Assembly (NCBI RefSeq): GCF_050586345.1
Contig: NZ_JBOCEF010000004.1
Coordinates: 1-64,000 of the forward strand
Length of the DNA: 64,000 bases
DNA from: JBOCEF01 sp050586345
Lineage (GTDB): Bacteria > Pseudomonadota > Alphaproteobacteria > Rhodobacterales > Rhodobacteraceae
Direction of reading: 5' to 3'
In this document: positions 25,069 to 33,729 of the stretch, piece by piece
Layout: the number at the start of each line of letters is the position of its first letter
How positions within the stretch are numbered: position 1 is the first letter of the stretch
Notes under the pieces: generated by a model
The model's database searches: none
What the model was told of the DNA's origin: nothing
Seen by the model: the letters and a program-made list of their open reading frames with translations, nothing else
Translations under genes and position numbers: made by a program

Positions 25069-26514
25069 TTACCGCGCCGCCGCCAGCATCCCCGCCACGT
25101 CGAGATGCGCCTCCACGTGGTCGGCCAGCGCCTCGAGCGCCGCTTCCACCCCGTCGTCATAGGACAGCCCCGAGGCGGCGCCGAAGCGCCCCAGCCAGGC
25201 CGCGCGGAACCCGTCGTCGCGGAACATGCCGTGCAGGTAGCTGCCCTCGACCTTGCCGTCGGCGCTGACGGCGCCCTCGGGGCGGCCGTCCACATGGGCG
25301 AAGGGGCGGGCGCGGTCCGGCCCGTCGGTGCGGCCGATATGGATCTCGTAGCCGCGGAACCCCGCGCCGGTGGCGGCATGGGCGGCCTCGACCTCGGTCA
25401 GCCGCTTGTCGCCGGTCATCACCGTGGCGACGTCCAGCAGCCCGAGGCCCGGATCCGCGCCCGCCGCGCCCTCGATCCCCTCGGGATCGCTCACCTCGGC
25501 CCCGAGCATCTGGAACCCGCCGCAGATGCCCAGCACGTGCCCGCCGCGCCGCCGATGGGCGAGCAGGTCCACGTCCCAGCCCTGCGCCCGCAGGTAGGCG
25601 AGGTCCCCGCGCGTCGACTTGCTGCCCGGCACGATCACCACGTCCGCGTCGCCGGGGATCGCCTGGCCTGCGCGCAGCATGGTCAGGCGCACCCCGGGTT
25701 CCTGCATCAGCGGGTCCATGTCGTCGAAATTGGCGATGCGCGACAGGGCGAGGCAGACCACGTGCAGCCCCTCTCCGCCCCCGGTCCGCCCGAGGTCCTG
25801 CGCATCCTCCGCCGGAAGCCTCCAGGCCCCGTCGAACCAGGGCGCGACGCCGAAGCCCTTCCAGCCCGTGCGCGCCTCGATCATCGCATAGCCGTCGTCG
25901 AAGAGGCGCGGGTCGCCGCGGAACTTGTTGACCAGGAAGCCCGCGACCATGGCGTTGTCGCGCGCGTCCATCACCGCCTGCGTGCCCACCACCTGCGCGA
26001 TCACCCCGCCGCGGTCGATGTCGCCCGCCAGGATCACCGGCACATCGGCGGCGCAGGCGAAGCCCATGTTGGCGATGTCGCCTGCCCGCAGGTTCACCTC
26101 CGCCGGGCTCCCCGCACCTTCGACGATCACCAGGTCATGGGAGGCCTTCAGGCGCCCGAAGCTCTCCAGCACCGCCTCCAGCAGCTTGGGCTTCAGCGCC
26201 GCGTAGTCCCGCGCCTTAACCGTCGCGATCCGCCGCCCCTGCACCACGACCTGGGAGCCCATGTCGGATTCGGGCTTCAGCAGCACCGGGTTCATGTCGG
26301 TATGGGCCGGCAGGCGGCAGGCCATGGCCTGCAGCGCCTGCGCGCGGCCGATCTCGCCCCCATCCGCGGTGACGGCGGCGTTGTTGGACATGTTCTGCGG
26401 TTTGAACGGCGCCACGGAGACGCCCCGGCGCAGCGCCGCCCGGCACAGCCCCGCCACCAGCATGGATTTCCCGACATTCGAGCCGCAGCCCTGGATCATC
26501 AGCGCCTTGGTCAT
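25069..26514 (-). CDS. cobQ: Cobyric acid synthase (CobQ)
   Basis: A 481-residue glutamine amidotransferase that amidates adenosylcobyrinic a,c-diamide at four positions. The N-terminal ATP-binding half has MIQGCGSNVGKSML and KPQNMSNNAAV. The C-terminal glutaminase half has VIVPGSKSTRGDL, the nucleophile in GICGGFQMLG (Cys331), and GYEIHIGRT. Length is standard. It is transcribed from the DUF4062 side and is convergent with cobC; AGAGGA precedes the ATG. Confidence 0.96.
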   Translation of the reverse strand: MTKALMIQGCGSNVGKSMLVAGLCRAALRRGVSVAPFKPQNMSNNAAVTADGGEIGRAQALQAMACRLPAHTDMNPVLLKPESDMGSQVVVQGRRIATVKARDYAALKPKLLEAVLESFGRLKASHDLVIVEGAGSPAEVNLRAGDIANMGFACAADVPVILAGDIDRGGVIAQVVGTQAVMDARDNAMVAGFLVNKFRGDPRLFDDGYAMIEARTGWKGFGVAPWFDGAWRLPAEDAQDLGRTGGGEGLHVVCLALSRIANFDDMDPLMQEPGVRLTMLRAGQAIPGDADVVIVPGSKSTRGDLAYLRAQGWDVDLLAHRRRGGHVLGICGGFQMLGAEVSDPEGIEGAAGADPGLGLLDVATVMTGDKRLTEVEAAHAATGAGFRGYEIHIGRTDGPDRARPFAHVDGRPEGAVSADGKVEGSYLHGMFRDDGFRAAWLGRFGAASGLSYDDGVEAALEALADHVEAHLDVAGMLAAAR

Positions 26515-26595
26515 GCGGTCCTCTGAAATGTTGCCAGTGGGGATATTCTTGGGGTTTGTTCAGCCTGTGTATGGGACGACGCGCGGGGGCGCCAG

Positions 26596-27540
26596 ATGGA
26601 CAAGCGGTACCAGGTCTTCATCAGCTCGACCTTCACCGACCTCGAAGGCGCGCGGCAGGAGGTCAGCCAGGCGCTGCTTCAGACCGACTGCTTCCCCGCG
26701 GGCATGGAGCTGTTCCCCGCCGCGGACGAGGAACAGTTCGAGTTCATCAAGCGGATCATCGACGAGTCGGACTACTACGTCCTGATCTCGGCTGGCCGCT
26801 ATGGCTCGATCCACCCCGAGACGGGGCTGAGCTACACCGAGATGGAGTACGACTACGCGGTGGACACCGGCACGCCGGTGCTGCGGTTGCTGCACAAGGC
26901 GCCGGACCGCCTGCCGGGAACGCATCTGGAGCGGTCGGACGAAGGGCGGCGGAAGCTGGAGGCGTTCCGGGCCAAGGTGGGCGCCGGGTCGCTGGTGAAG
27001 TTCTGGGAAGACCCGAAGGAGCTGGGGCAGCATGTCATTCTTGGGCTAACATGGCTGCAGAAGCACAAGCCTGCAGTTGGGTGGCTACCTGTAAATTTCC
27101 TGCGACTGCAGGGAGACGAAGACACCCTTTCCCGAGATGACGTCCAAACCGCCTTCGATGACATCCCCTTACGCGCGCCTATGCCAGATGGCTGGAGAGA
27201 GGGCCATTGGCCTGCACGTTCTATCTGCTTCCTTGCACTTGAGGAGTTGCTCGGCTCTGGGTCTCGCAGTGGGGTCTTTTTGAACCTTCACTACAAACTC
27301 GAACGTCTGACAGGCCTACCAGATTTCTCGATGTGCCACAGTTCGCAGTGGAACACGGATTTTGCGAAAGAGGCGCTCCTACTGCTCGAGGAGCGACGCC
27401 TAATTCGCATTGAAGACGATGTCCGCGGTGATGAAATTCGCATCCCCCCTAAGACCCGAGAATGGACGCTATCTCAAAGGGCAGAGAGGGGTTTTCTGGC
27501 ACTTGTGAGTTCCGTGCCACCCAGCCCGGTGAATTTCTAA
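26596..27540 (+). CDS. DUF4062 domain protein with compositionally foreign C-terminal half
   Basis: A 314-residue protein. Residues 4-100 form a DUF4062 domain (YQVFISSTFTDLEGARQEV, FIKRIIDESDYYVLISAGRYG), a TIR-like fold often found at the N-terminus of STAND/NTPase and defence-associated proteins. The C-terminal part (about 150-314) is not recognised. It has no NTPase or toxin motifs, and its length is far below that of typical STAND proteins. Base composition changes near 27040: a hand count gives 43/60 G+C at 26641-26700 but 33/60 at 27181-27240. It interrupts the cobalamin cluster between cobQ and cobO on the opposite strand, and its TAA overlaps the cobO stop. Acquisition by transfer is inferred. 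Confidence 0.75.
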   Translation: MDKRYQVFISSTFTDLEGARQEVSQALLQTDCFPAGMELFPAADEEQFEFIKRIIDESDYYVLISAGRYGSIHPETGLSYTEMEYDYAVDTGTPVLRLLHKAPDRLPGTHLERSDEGRRKLEAFRAKVGAGSLVKFWEDPKELGQHVILGLTWLQKHKPAVGWLPVNFLRLQGDEDTLSRDDVQTAFDDIPLRAPMPDGWREGHWPARSICFLALEELLGSGSRSGVFLNLHYKLERLTGLPDFSMCHSSQWNTDFAKEALLLLEERRLIRIEDDVRGDEIRIPPKTREWTLSQRAERGFLALVSSVPPSPVNF

Positions 27541-28151
27541 AACTCCACCCCCGCCTGCGCCTTCACCCCGTCGCGGAAGGGGTGCTTGATCAGCTCCATC
27601 TCGGTCACGAGATCCGCCGCCTCGAGCAGCTCGGGCTTCGCGTTGCGGCCCGTCAGGCACACATGGGTCATGCGCGGCTTCTCGTGCAGCAGGAAGTCCA
27701 CCACCGCGTCGATATCGAGATAGTCGTAGCGCAGGGCGATGTTGATCTCGTCGAGCAGCACGAAGCGGATGCGCGGGTCGAGGATCAGCGCCTTGGCCTT
27801 CTCCCACCCCGCCTCGGCCATCTCTTTGTCGCGGGCCTTGTCCTGCGTCTCCCACGTAAACCCCTCGCCCGAGACGACGAACTCGCATTTATCGGCGAAA
27901 TGCCCGCGGATCAGGTCCCGCTCCCCGGTCGCCATGCCGCCCTTGATGAACTGCACCACGGCGCAGGGCATGTCATGGGCGATGCAGCGGAAGATCATCC
28001 CGAACCCGGCCGAGGACTTGCCCTTCCCCTTGCCGGTATGGACCATGATCAGGCCCTTCTCCTCGGTCTTCGTCTCCATCATCCGGTCGCGCGCGGCCTT
28101 GATCTTCTTCATCTTCTCGGCGTGGCGGGCGGCGTCGTCGGCATCGGTCAT
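27537..28151 (-). CDS. cobO: Corrinoid adenosyltransferase (CobO)
   Basis: A 204-residue ATP:cob(I)alamin/cobyrinic acid a,c-diamide adenosyltransferase. The P-loop HTGKGKGKSSAGFG, VQFIKGGM, FVVSGEGFTW and VLLDEINIALRYDYLD are all family blocks. ATG at 28151 has AGGAG upstream. The TAG stop (27539-27537) shares bases with the TAA of the DUF4062 gene running the other way. The B12 riboswitch at 28268 faces away from this gene, so cobO has its own promoter within 28152-28267. Confidence 0.95.
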   Translation of the reverse strand: MTDADDAARHAEKMKKIKAARDRMMETKTEEKGLIMVHTGKGKGKSSAGFGMIFRCIAHDMPCAVVQFIKGGMATGERDLIRGHFADKCEFVVSGEGFTWETQDKARDKEMAEAGWEKAKALILDPRIRFVLLDEINIALRYDYLDIDAVVDFLLHEKPRMTHVCLTGRNAKPELLEAADLVTEMELIKHPFRDGVKAQAGVEF

Positions 28152-28267
28152 GAAGGGCTCCTGCGCGCGGGGGAAGGGGCAATGCGTGCCCGACCGCGCC
28201 GGGCGCGTCAATGACCCCGCCTTTCCGCCCCATTGACTCACGCATCGCGGCGCCCCACCAAGCCAAG

Positions 28268-28488
28268 GATTGCGACGGCGCCCGCGAGAGCGGGCCGAAG
28301 AGGGAATGCCGAAGGGACCGCGGGCCGCAACGCCCCCCGAACGCAGCCGCCCCCGCGACCGTGACCGGAGAGGTCGCCCCATCCGCCACTGGCCCCCTGA
28401 CGGGACCGGGAAGGCGGGGCGCCCGCCGGGGGACCTGGCCCATCCGCCCGCGCCCCCGAGATCCGCAAGCCGGGAGACCTGCCGCCGC
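28268..28488 (+). ncRNA. Cobalamin riboswitch upstream of DUF1636-cobW-cobN operon
   Basis: The conserved core elements appear in order: GAGGGAATGCCG (28310 region), GCCGCCCCCGCGACCGTGAC (28354 region), GCCACTGGCCC (28385), GGGAAGGCG (28408) and the B12 box GCAAGCCGGGAGACCTGCC (28465-28483). It ends about 125 bases before the ATG of the DUF1636 gene. Adenosylcobalamin binding is expected to shut down the operon. The boundaries are approximate. A weak TTGACT at 28233 may be the -35 of its promoter. Confidence 0.9.
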
Positions 28489-28613
28489 ATGCGTCTGAAA
28501 CCGGACGGGGGTCCTCCGGTCGTCGGCATCGGCAGGTCGGGCGCGCGCGCCGTCCCGCCGGTCTCGTCCTCCTTGCCCCCCGGACCAGAGCGCCCAAGGG
28601 CCCGGAGCGAGAG

Positions 28614-29072
28614 ATGACCGATTCCCCCGCCGCCGAGATCGCGGCCACGCCGCAGACCGACGACGCGCAGGCGGCCGACGCCGCGCCCGCGCCCAACACG
28701 CCCGAAACGGCGCCCGTCGAACTCCTCGTCTGCGTGAAATGCCGCCGCGGGAGCGAGACCCCCGAGGGCGGCATCCGCCCCGGACAGGCGCTCCACGACG
28801 CGCTCGCCGCCGCAGATCTGCCCCCGAACGTCGCCCTGCGCGCGGTCGAGTGCCTGTCGAACTGCGATCATGGCTGCTCGGTCGCCCTGCGCGGCGGGCC
28901 GAAGCGCTGGACCTATGTCTACGGCAACTGCCACGAGGCCGAGACCGCCGAGACCCTGCGCGAGGGCGTCGCCCTCTATGCCGCCACCGAGAACGGGCTG
29001 ATCCCCTGGCGTACCCGCCCCGAGCACCTGAAACGCAACTGCATCGCCCGCATCCCCCCGCTGGAGGACTGA
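28614..29072 (+). CDS. DUF1636 family Cys-rich metal-binding protein
   Basis: A 152-residue protein with an Ala/Pro-rich 35-residue lead and a thioredoxin-like ferredoxin-type domain (LLVCVKCRRG, then VECLSNCDHGCSVAL), so a 2Fe-2S cluster is plausible. DUF1636 genes recur beside cobW in alphaproteobacterial B12 loci, but their role is not established; an electron donor or metal-handling partner has been guessed. It is the first gene after the riboswitch, with GGAGCGAG before the ATG, and lies three bases before cobW. Confidence 0.85.
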   Translation: MTDSPAAEIAATPQTDDAQAADAAPAPNTPETAPVELLVCVKCRRGSETPEGGIRPGQALHDALAAADLPPNVALRAVECLSNCDHGCSVALRGGPKRWTYVYGNCHEAETAETLREGVALYAATENGLIPWRTRPEHLKRNCIARIPPLED

Positions 29073-29075
29073 ACC

Positions 29076-30131
29076 ATGGCCGACCTCGCGAAACTTCCCG
29101 TCACCGTCGTCACCGGCTTCCTCGGCTCGGGCAAGACCACGCTGATCCGCCACCTGATGCAGAACCCGGGCGGCCGCCGCCTCGCCGTCGTCGTCAACGA
29201 ATTCGGCGACGTGGGCGTGGATGGCGAGATCCTGAAATCCTGCGCCATCCCCGACTGCCCGGCCGAGAACATCATGGAGCTCGCCAACGGCTGCATCTGC
29301 TGCACCGTGGCCGATGACTTCATCCCGACGATCGAGGCGCTGATGGCGCTCTCCCCCCGCCCCGATCACATCCTGATCGAAACCTCGGGGCTGGCGCTCC
29401 CGAAACCGCTGCTGAAGGCCTTCGACTGGCCCGACATCCGCTCCCGCATCACCGTGGACGGCGTGATCGCGCTGGCGGACGCCGAGGCCGTGGCCGCGGG
29501 CCGCTTCGCCCCCGACGTGGCCGCCGTCGACGCCCAGCGCGCCGCGGATGACAGCCTCGACCACGAAACGCCGCTGTCGGAGGTGTTCGAGGACCAGATC
29601 TCCTGCGCCGACATCATCCTGCTGACCAAGCCGGACCTCGCGGGGCCGGAGGGGGTGGCGAAGGCGAAGGAGATCATCGCCAGGGAAGCCCCCCGCCCCC
29701 TGCCGGTCGTGGAAGTGGCCGAGGGCGCGGTGGACCCGCGCGTGATCCTCGGGCTGGAAGCCGCGGCCGAGGACGACATGGACGCGCGCCCCTCGCACCA
29801 CGACGACCATGACGACCACGAGCATGACGATTTCGAATCCGTCGTCATCGAGCTGCCCGAGCAGGACGCCCCCGAGACCCTCGTCGCCCGGATCGAGGAG
29901 CTCGCCAACGCCCAGAACATCCTGCGCGTGAAGGGCTATGCCGCGGTGAAGGGCAAGCCGATGCGCCTGCTGGTCCAGGCCGTCGGCGCCCGCGTGCGCT
30001 GGCAGTATGACCGGATGTGGGAGGCGGGCGAGGAGCGCCGCTCCCGCGTCGTGGTGATCGCCGAGCATGACGACATCTCCGCGGACGCCATCCGCGGCGT
30101 GCTGGTCCCCGCGGCCGAGGCGGCGGAATAA
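29076..30131 (+). CDS. cobW: CobW, COG0523 GTPase metallochaperone
   Basis: A 351-residue G3E GTPase thought to deliver Co(II) to the CobNST chelatase. The P-loop is GFLGSGKTTL (14-23), the metal site is GCICC (Cys73, Cys75, Cys76), then LIETSGLALPKP and a TKPD guanine-specificity motif. A His/Asp-rich loop (about 241-252, HHDDHDDHEHDD) is a typical metal-sequestering insert. The C-terminal CobW_C domain is intact. It directly precedes orf99 and cobN. Confidence 0.95.
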   Translation: MADLAKLPVTVVTGFLGSGKTTLIRHLMQNPGGRRLAVVVNEFGDVGVDGEILKSCAIPDCPAENIMELANGCICCTVADDFIPTIEALMALSPRPDHILIETSGLALPKPLLKAFDWPDIRSRITVDGVIALADAEAVAAGRFAPDVAAVDAQRAADDSLDHETPLSEVFEDQISCADIILLTKPDLAGPEGVAKAKEIIAREAPRPLPVVEVAEGAVDPRVILGLEAAAEDDMDARPSHHDDHDDHEHDDFESVVIELPEQDAPETLVARIEELANAQNILRVKGYAAVKGKPMRLLVQAVGARVRWQYDRMWEAGEERRSRVVVIAEHDDISADAIRGVLVPAAEAAE

Positions 30132-30133
30132 CC

Positions 30134-30433
30134 ATGGGCGCGGCGCGGATGGCGGCGAGCAGCCTCGCCGCCGTGATGCTCACCCCCGGCGGGGGGCTGG
30201 CCATCGTGGTGAACCGGGTCGACCCGGTTCCCGCGCGCGTCCTTTCCGTGCTCATCGACGGCGCGCGCCACGGCGTGCGCGGCGTCGACACCCCCCGCCG
30301 CCGCCTGCCGGGCGAAGACGAGGCGACCCCGGACGAGAGCAAGCTGGGCCTGCTGCTGGATGCGACCACCGACATGCTGCCGGGCCTCCAGGACCGGATC
30401 GGCGCGACCGTCACGCTGGTGGGCGAGGACTGA
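30134..30433 (+). CDS. Unrecognised 99-residue protein between cobW and cobN
   Basis: A short frame starting two bases after the cobW stop and ending five bases before cobN. Codon third positions are strongly G/C like the neighbours, and spacing fits an operon member. The product has no signal peptide, Cys or His cluster; it reads as an alpha/beta domain (AAVMLTPGGGLAIVVNRVD, then VLSVLIDGARHGVRGV) with a polar middle and a C-terminal GATVTLVGED. No family was recognised. Position suggests a role with the chelatase or cobalt delivery, which is inference only. Confidence 0.7.
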   Translation: MGAARMAASSLAAVMLTPGGGLAIVVNRVDPVPARVLSVLIDGARHGVRGVDTPRRRLPGEDEATPDESKLGLLLDATTDMLPGLQDRIGATVTLVGED

Positions 30434-30438
30434 CGCAA

Positions 30439-33400
30439 ATGCATGTCGTGTTCCGCGAAAGCCATGGCCTCGAGGAAACCGAGACGCCGCAGGACCTCGG
30501 GCAGACGCCCGCGGAGACGGTGGTGCTGTCCTTCTCGGATTCCGACCTCGGGGCCTTCGCGGAGGCCTGGCGCAAGGGCGGCGGGCCGGAGGGCGGGCTG
30601 CCGACGCTGCGGCTGGCGAACCTCGCGGCGCTGAAACACCCGCTGTCGGTCGACACCTACGTGGAGAACACGCTGGAGGGCGCGAAGGCGGTGCTGATCC
30701 GGCTGATCGGCGGCGCGCCCTATTGGGAATACGGGCTGCGCAGCGTGCTGTCGCTGGCCCGCCGCAAGGGCATTGCGCTGGCCGTCCTGCCCGCCGATGG
30801 CCGCCCGGACCCGCAGCTTGACGGCTACTGCACGGTGGACGAGGCCCTGCGCCTGCGCCTCACCGCCCTGTGCGACGCCGGCGGCGCCGGGGCGGCCCGC
30901 GCGGCGCTTGCGGCGCTGGCCGGGGCCGCGGGGCTGGACGCCGCCCCCGCGCCCCGCGCCCTCGGCGCCGCCGCCCTGCCGCAGGTCGGGGCCTGGAGCC
31001 TGTCGCACGGCCCCTGCTGCCCGCTGGTGCAGATCGCGGACGACCGCCCGCTGGTGGCGCTGTCCTTCTACCGCTCCTACCTCGCCGCCGCCGACATGGG
31101 CCCGATCGAGGCGCTGGCCGAGGCGTTCGAGGCGCGCGGCTTCCGGGTCCTCGGCCTCTTCGCCCCGTCGCTGAAGGCGCCCGGCGCGGCCCCGTGGATC
31201 GCCCGGCAGCTGCGCGCCCTGCGCCCGGCGCTGGTGGTCAACGCCACCGCCTTCTCGGCGCGCGTCGACGGCGGCCCCTCGCCCCTCGACGCCGCCGGGG
31301 TCCCCGTCTTCCAGGTCGCCCTCGCCACCAACCCGCGCAAGGCGTGGGCCGAGGCGGAGCGCGGCCTCTCCCCCGCCGATCTCGCCATGCATGTCGTCCT
31401 CCCCGAGGTCGACGGCCGCGTCTTCGCCGGGGTCGCCAGCTTCAAGCAGCCGCAGGCCCGCGACGAAGACCTGCAATTCGCCCGTTTCGCCCATGCGCCG
31501 GACCAAGAGCGCATCGCCGCCATCGCCGACCGCGCCGCCGCCTGGCATCGGCTTGGGGCGCGCGCCCCCGGGGACCGCCGCGTGGCGCTGGTCCTCTCCA
31601 CCTATCCCGGGCGCGACTGGAACATGGCGCACGCGGTCGGCCTCGACCCGCTCGCCTCGGCCGAGGCGGCGCTCGAAGACCTCGCCGCCGCGGGCCATGA
31701 CACGCCCCCCGGCGCGCCGCTGGAGAAGGCGCTGGCCTCCGAGCGCATCACCTTCCCCCTCTCCGACTACCGCGCCGCGCTCGCCACCCTGCCCCAGCCC
31801 CTGCAGGACGACCTGGCGGCCGCCTGGGGCGCCCCGGAAACCGACCCGGACTGCACGGGCGAGGCCTTCGCCTTCCCCGCCCTCCGCCGCGGCAAGGCGC
31901 TGGTCGCCCTGCAGCCCGAGCGCGGGACCCCCGCGGCCCGCGACGACGACTACCACGACCTGTCCCGCACCCCGCGCCACGCCTATGTCGCCTTCTACCT
32001 CTGGCTGCGCACACAGGCCGACGCGCTGATCCACATGGGCGCCCATGGCACCCTCGAATGGCTGCCGGGCAAGGCCGTCGCCCTCTCCGGCGCCTGCTGG
32101 CCCGAGGCGCTGACCGGCGCCCTTCCCGTCATCTACCCCTTCATCGTCAACGACCCGGGCGAGGCCGCCCAGGCCCGCCGCCGCATCGGCGCCGTCACCC
32201 TCGGCCACCTGCCCCCGCCGCTGCGCGAGGCCGGGACCCCCGAACGCTTCGCCCGGCTCGAGGCCCTGCTCGACGAGTTCTCCAATGCCGACGGCCTCGA
32301 CCCCAAGCGCCGCGACCGGCTGCAGGACGGCATCCGGGCCGAAGCGCAGGCGCTCGGCGTCGAGGCCGACCTCGGCCTGCCGGAAGACGCCTCCCCGGCC
32401 GAGGCCCTGACCCGCATCGACCGCTTCGTCTGCGACGTGAAGGAGAGCCAGTTCGGCGACGGCCTCCACGTCTGGGGCCGCGCCCCCCACGCCCCCTGCG
32501 CCTTCAACCCCGCCGAATCCGTGGCCGCCGAGGCGCGGTCCATCGCCGACGCACTCGCCGCCCGCCGCCTGCCCGCAGGGCCCGCCGGATCCCCGCACCG
32601 GGGGCGGACGGACGTGCTGCCCACCGGCCGCAACCTCTTCGCCGTCGACCCGCGCGCCGTGCCCACACGCGCCGCCTACGCCCAGGGCGTGAAGCTGGCC
32701 GAGGAGCTGGTGCGCCGCCACTTGCAGGAGGAAGGCGACTGGCCCCGCGGCCTCGTCGTCGACCTCTGGGGCTCCGCCACCATGCGCACGGCGGGCGAGG
32801 AATTCGCCATGGCGCTGCACCTTTGCGGCTGCCGCCCCACCTGGGACCCGAAATCGGAGCGGGTCACCGGCACCGAGATCATCCCGATCACCGAGCTCGA
32901 CCGCCCCCGCATCGACGTCACCCTGCGCGTCTCGGGCCTGTTCCGCGACGTGTTCCCCGGGCTGTCCACGCTGTTCAACCAGGCCGTCCGGGCGCTGGCC
33001 GCGCGGGACGAGGCGCCGGACTGGAACCCTTATGCGGGCGCCGGGGCCGCGCGGGTCTACGGCCCCGCCCCGGCCTCCTACGGCCTCGGGATCGACCCCC
33101 ACGCCGCCTACGGGACCGACGCGCGCATCGCCGCCGGAGAGGCCTGGCTGAAGGGATCGTCCTGGGCGCTGGACGGGGCCGAGGCCGCGCGGGACGAGGC
33201 CGGGATCCGCGCCCGCGTCGCCGCCGCCGACAGCTTCGTGCATGCGCAGGACCTCGGGGAATCCGACCTGCTGCTGGCCGGGGACTACGCGGCCCATGAA
33301 GGGGGCTTCGCCGCGGCCAAGGCGGCGCTGGGGGGGAGCGCGCGGCTCTATCACCTCGACATCACCGACCCGTCCTCTCCCCGCGCCCGCACCCTGTCCG

Positions 33401-33729
33401 AAGAGATCGCCCGCATCACCCGCGCCCGCGCCGCCAACCCCGCCTGGCTGGCCGGGATGCAGCGCCACGGCTTCCGCGGGGCGGCCGAGATCGCCATGAC
33501 GCTTGAACATCTCGGCGCCTTCGCGCAGCTGGCCGAGGCGGTGCCGGGGCATCTGTTCGACCTCTATTACGACGCGACGCTGGGGGACGAGGCGATCACC
33601 GCCTTCATGCAGGACGCCAATCCCGAGGCGCTGGACGCGATGCGCGAGCGGTTCCGCGCGCTGATGGAGGCCGGGCTGTGGCAGACCCGCAGGAATTCCA
33701 TCCGCGCCGAGCTGGAGGGGCTGGCATGA
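30439..33729 (+). CDS. cobN: Cobaltochelatase subunit CobN
   Basis: A 1096-residue large subunit of the aerobic, ATP-dependent cobalt chelatase that inserts Co(II) into hydrogenobyrinic acid a,c-diamide with CobS and CobT. Blocks include RLIGGAPYWEYGLRSV, VDYHD-type sequence DDDYHDLSRTPRHAYVAFYLW, IHMGAHGTLEWLPGKAVALS, WPRGLVVDLWGSATMRTAGE and VFPGLSTLFNQAVRALAA. ATG 30439 is used, as the upstream open frame overlaps orf99. Its TGA overlaps cobG. CobS and CobT are not in the window. Confidence 0.96.
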   Translation: MHVVFRESHGLEETETPQDLGQTPAETVVLSFSDSDLGAFAEAWRKGGGPEGGLPTLRLANLAALKHPLSVDTYVENTLEGAKAVLIRLIGGAPYWEYGLRSVLSLARRKGIALAVLPADGRPDPQLDGYCTVDEALRLRLTALCDAGGAGAARAALAALAGAAGLDAAPAPRALGAAALPQVGAWSLSHGPCCPLVQIADDRPLVALSFYRSYLAAADMGPIEALAEAFEARGFRVLGLFAPSLKAPGAAPWIARQLRALRPALVVNATAFSARVDGGPSPLDAAGVPVFQVALATNPRKAWAEAERGLSPADLAMHVVLPEVDGRVFAGVASFKQPQARDEDLQFARFAHAPDQERIAAIADRAAAWHRLGARAPGDRRVALVLSTYPGRDWNMAHAVGLDPLASAEAALEDLAAAGHDTPPGAPLEKALASERITFPLSDYRAALATLPQPLQDDLAAAWGAPETDPDCTGEAFAFPALRRGKALVALQPERGTPAARDDDYHDLSRTPRHAYVAFYLWLRTQADALIHMGAHGTLEWLPGKAVALSGACWPEALTGALPVIYPFIVNDPGEAAQARRRIGAVTLGHLPPPLREAGTPERFARLEALLDEFSNADGLDPKRRDRLQDGIRAEAQALGVEADLGLPEDASPAEALTRIDRFVCDVKESQFGDGLHVWGRAPHAPCAFNPAESVAAEARSIADALAARRLPAGPAGSPHRGRTDVLPTGRNLFAVDPRAVPTRAAYAQGVKLAEELVRRHLQEEGDWPRGLVVDLWGSATMRTAGEEFAMALHLCGCRPTWDPKSERVTGTEIIPITELDRPRIDVTLRVSGLFRDVFPGLSTLFNQAVRALAARDEAPDWNPYAGAGAARVYGPAPASYGLGIDPHAAYGTDARIAAGEAWLKGSSWALDGAEAARDEAGIRARVAAADSFVHAQDLGESDLLLAGDYAAHEGGFAAAKAALGGSARLYHLDITDPSSPRARTLSEEIARITRARAANPAWLAGMQRHGFRGAAEIAMTLEHLGAFAQLAEAVPGHLFDLYYDATLGDEAITAFMQDANPEALDAMRERFRALMEAGLWQTRRNSIRAELEGLA

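Noticed and set aside
26596..27540. Insertion sequence or prophage remnant at the DUF4062 gene
   Set aside because: No transposase, integrase, terminal inverted repeats or target duplications are visible around it.
29845..33552. A 1235-residue minus-strand frame opposite cobN
   Set aside because: No recognisable motif; cobN on the plus strand is unambiguous.
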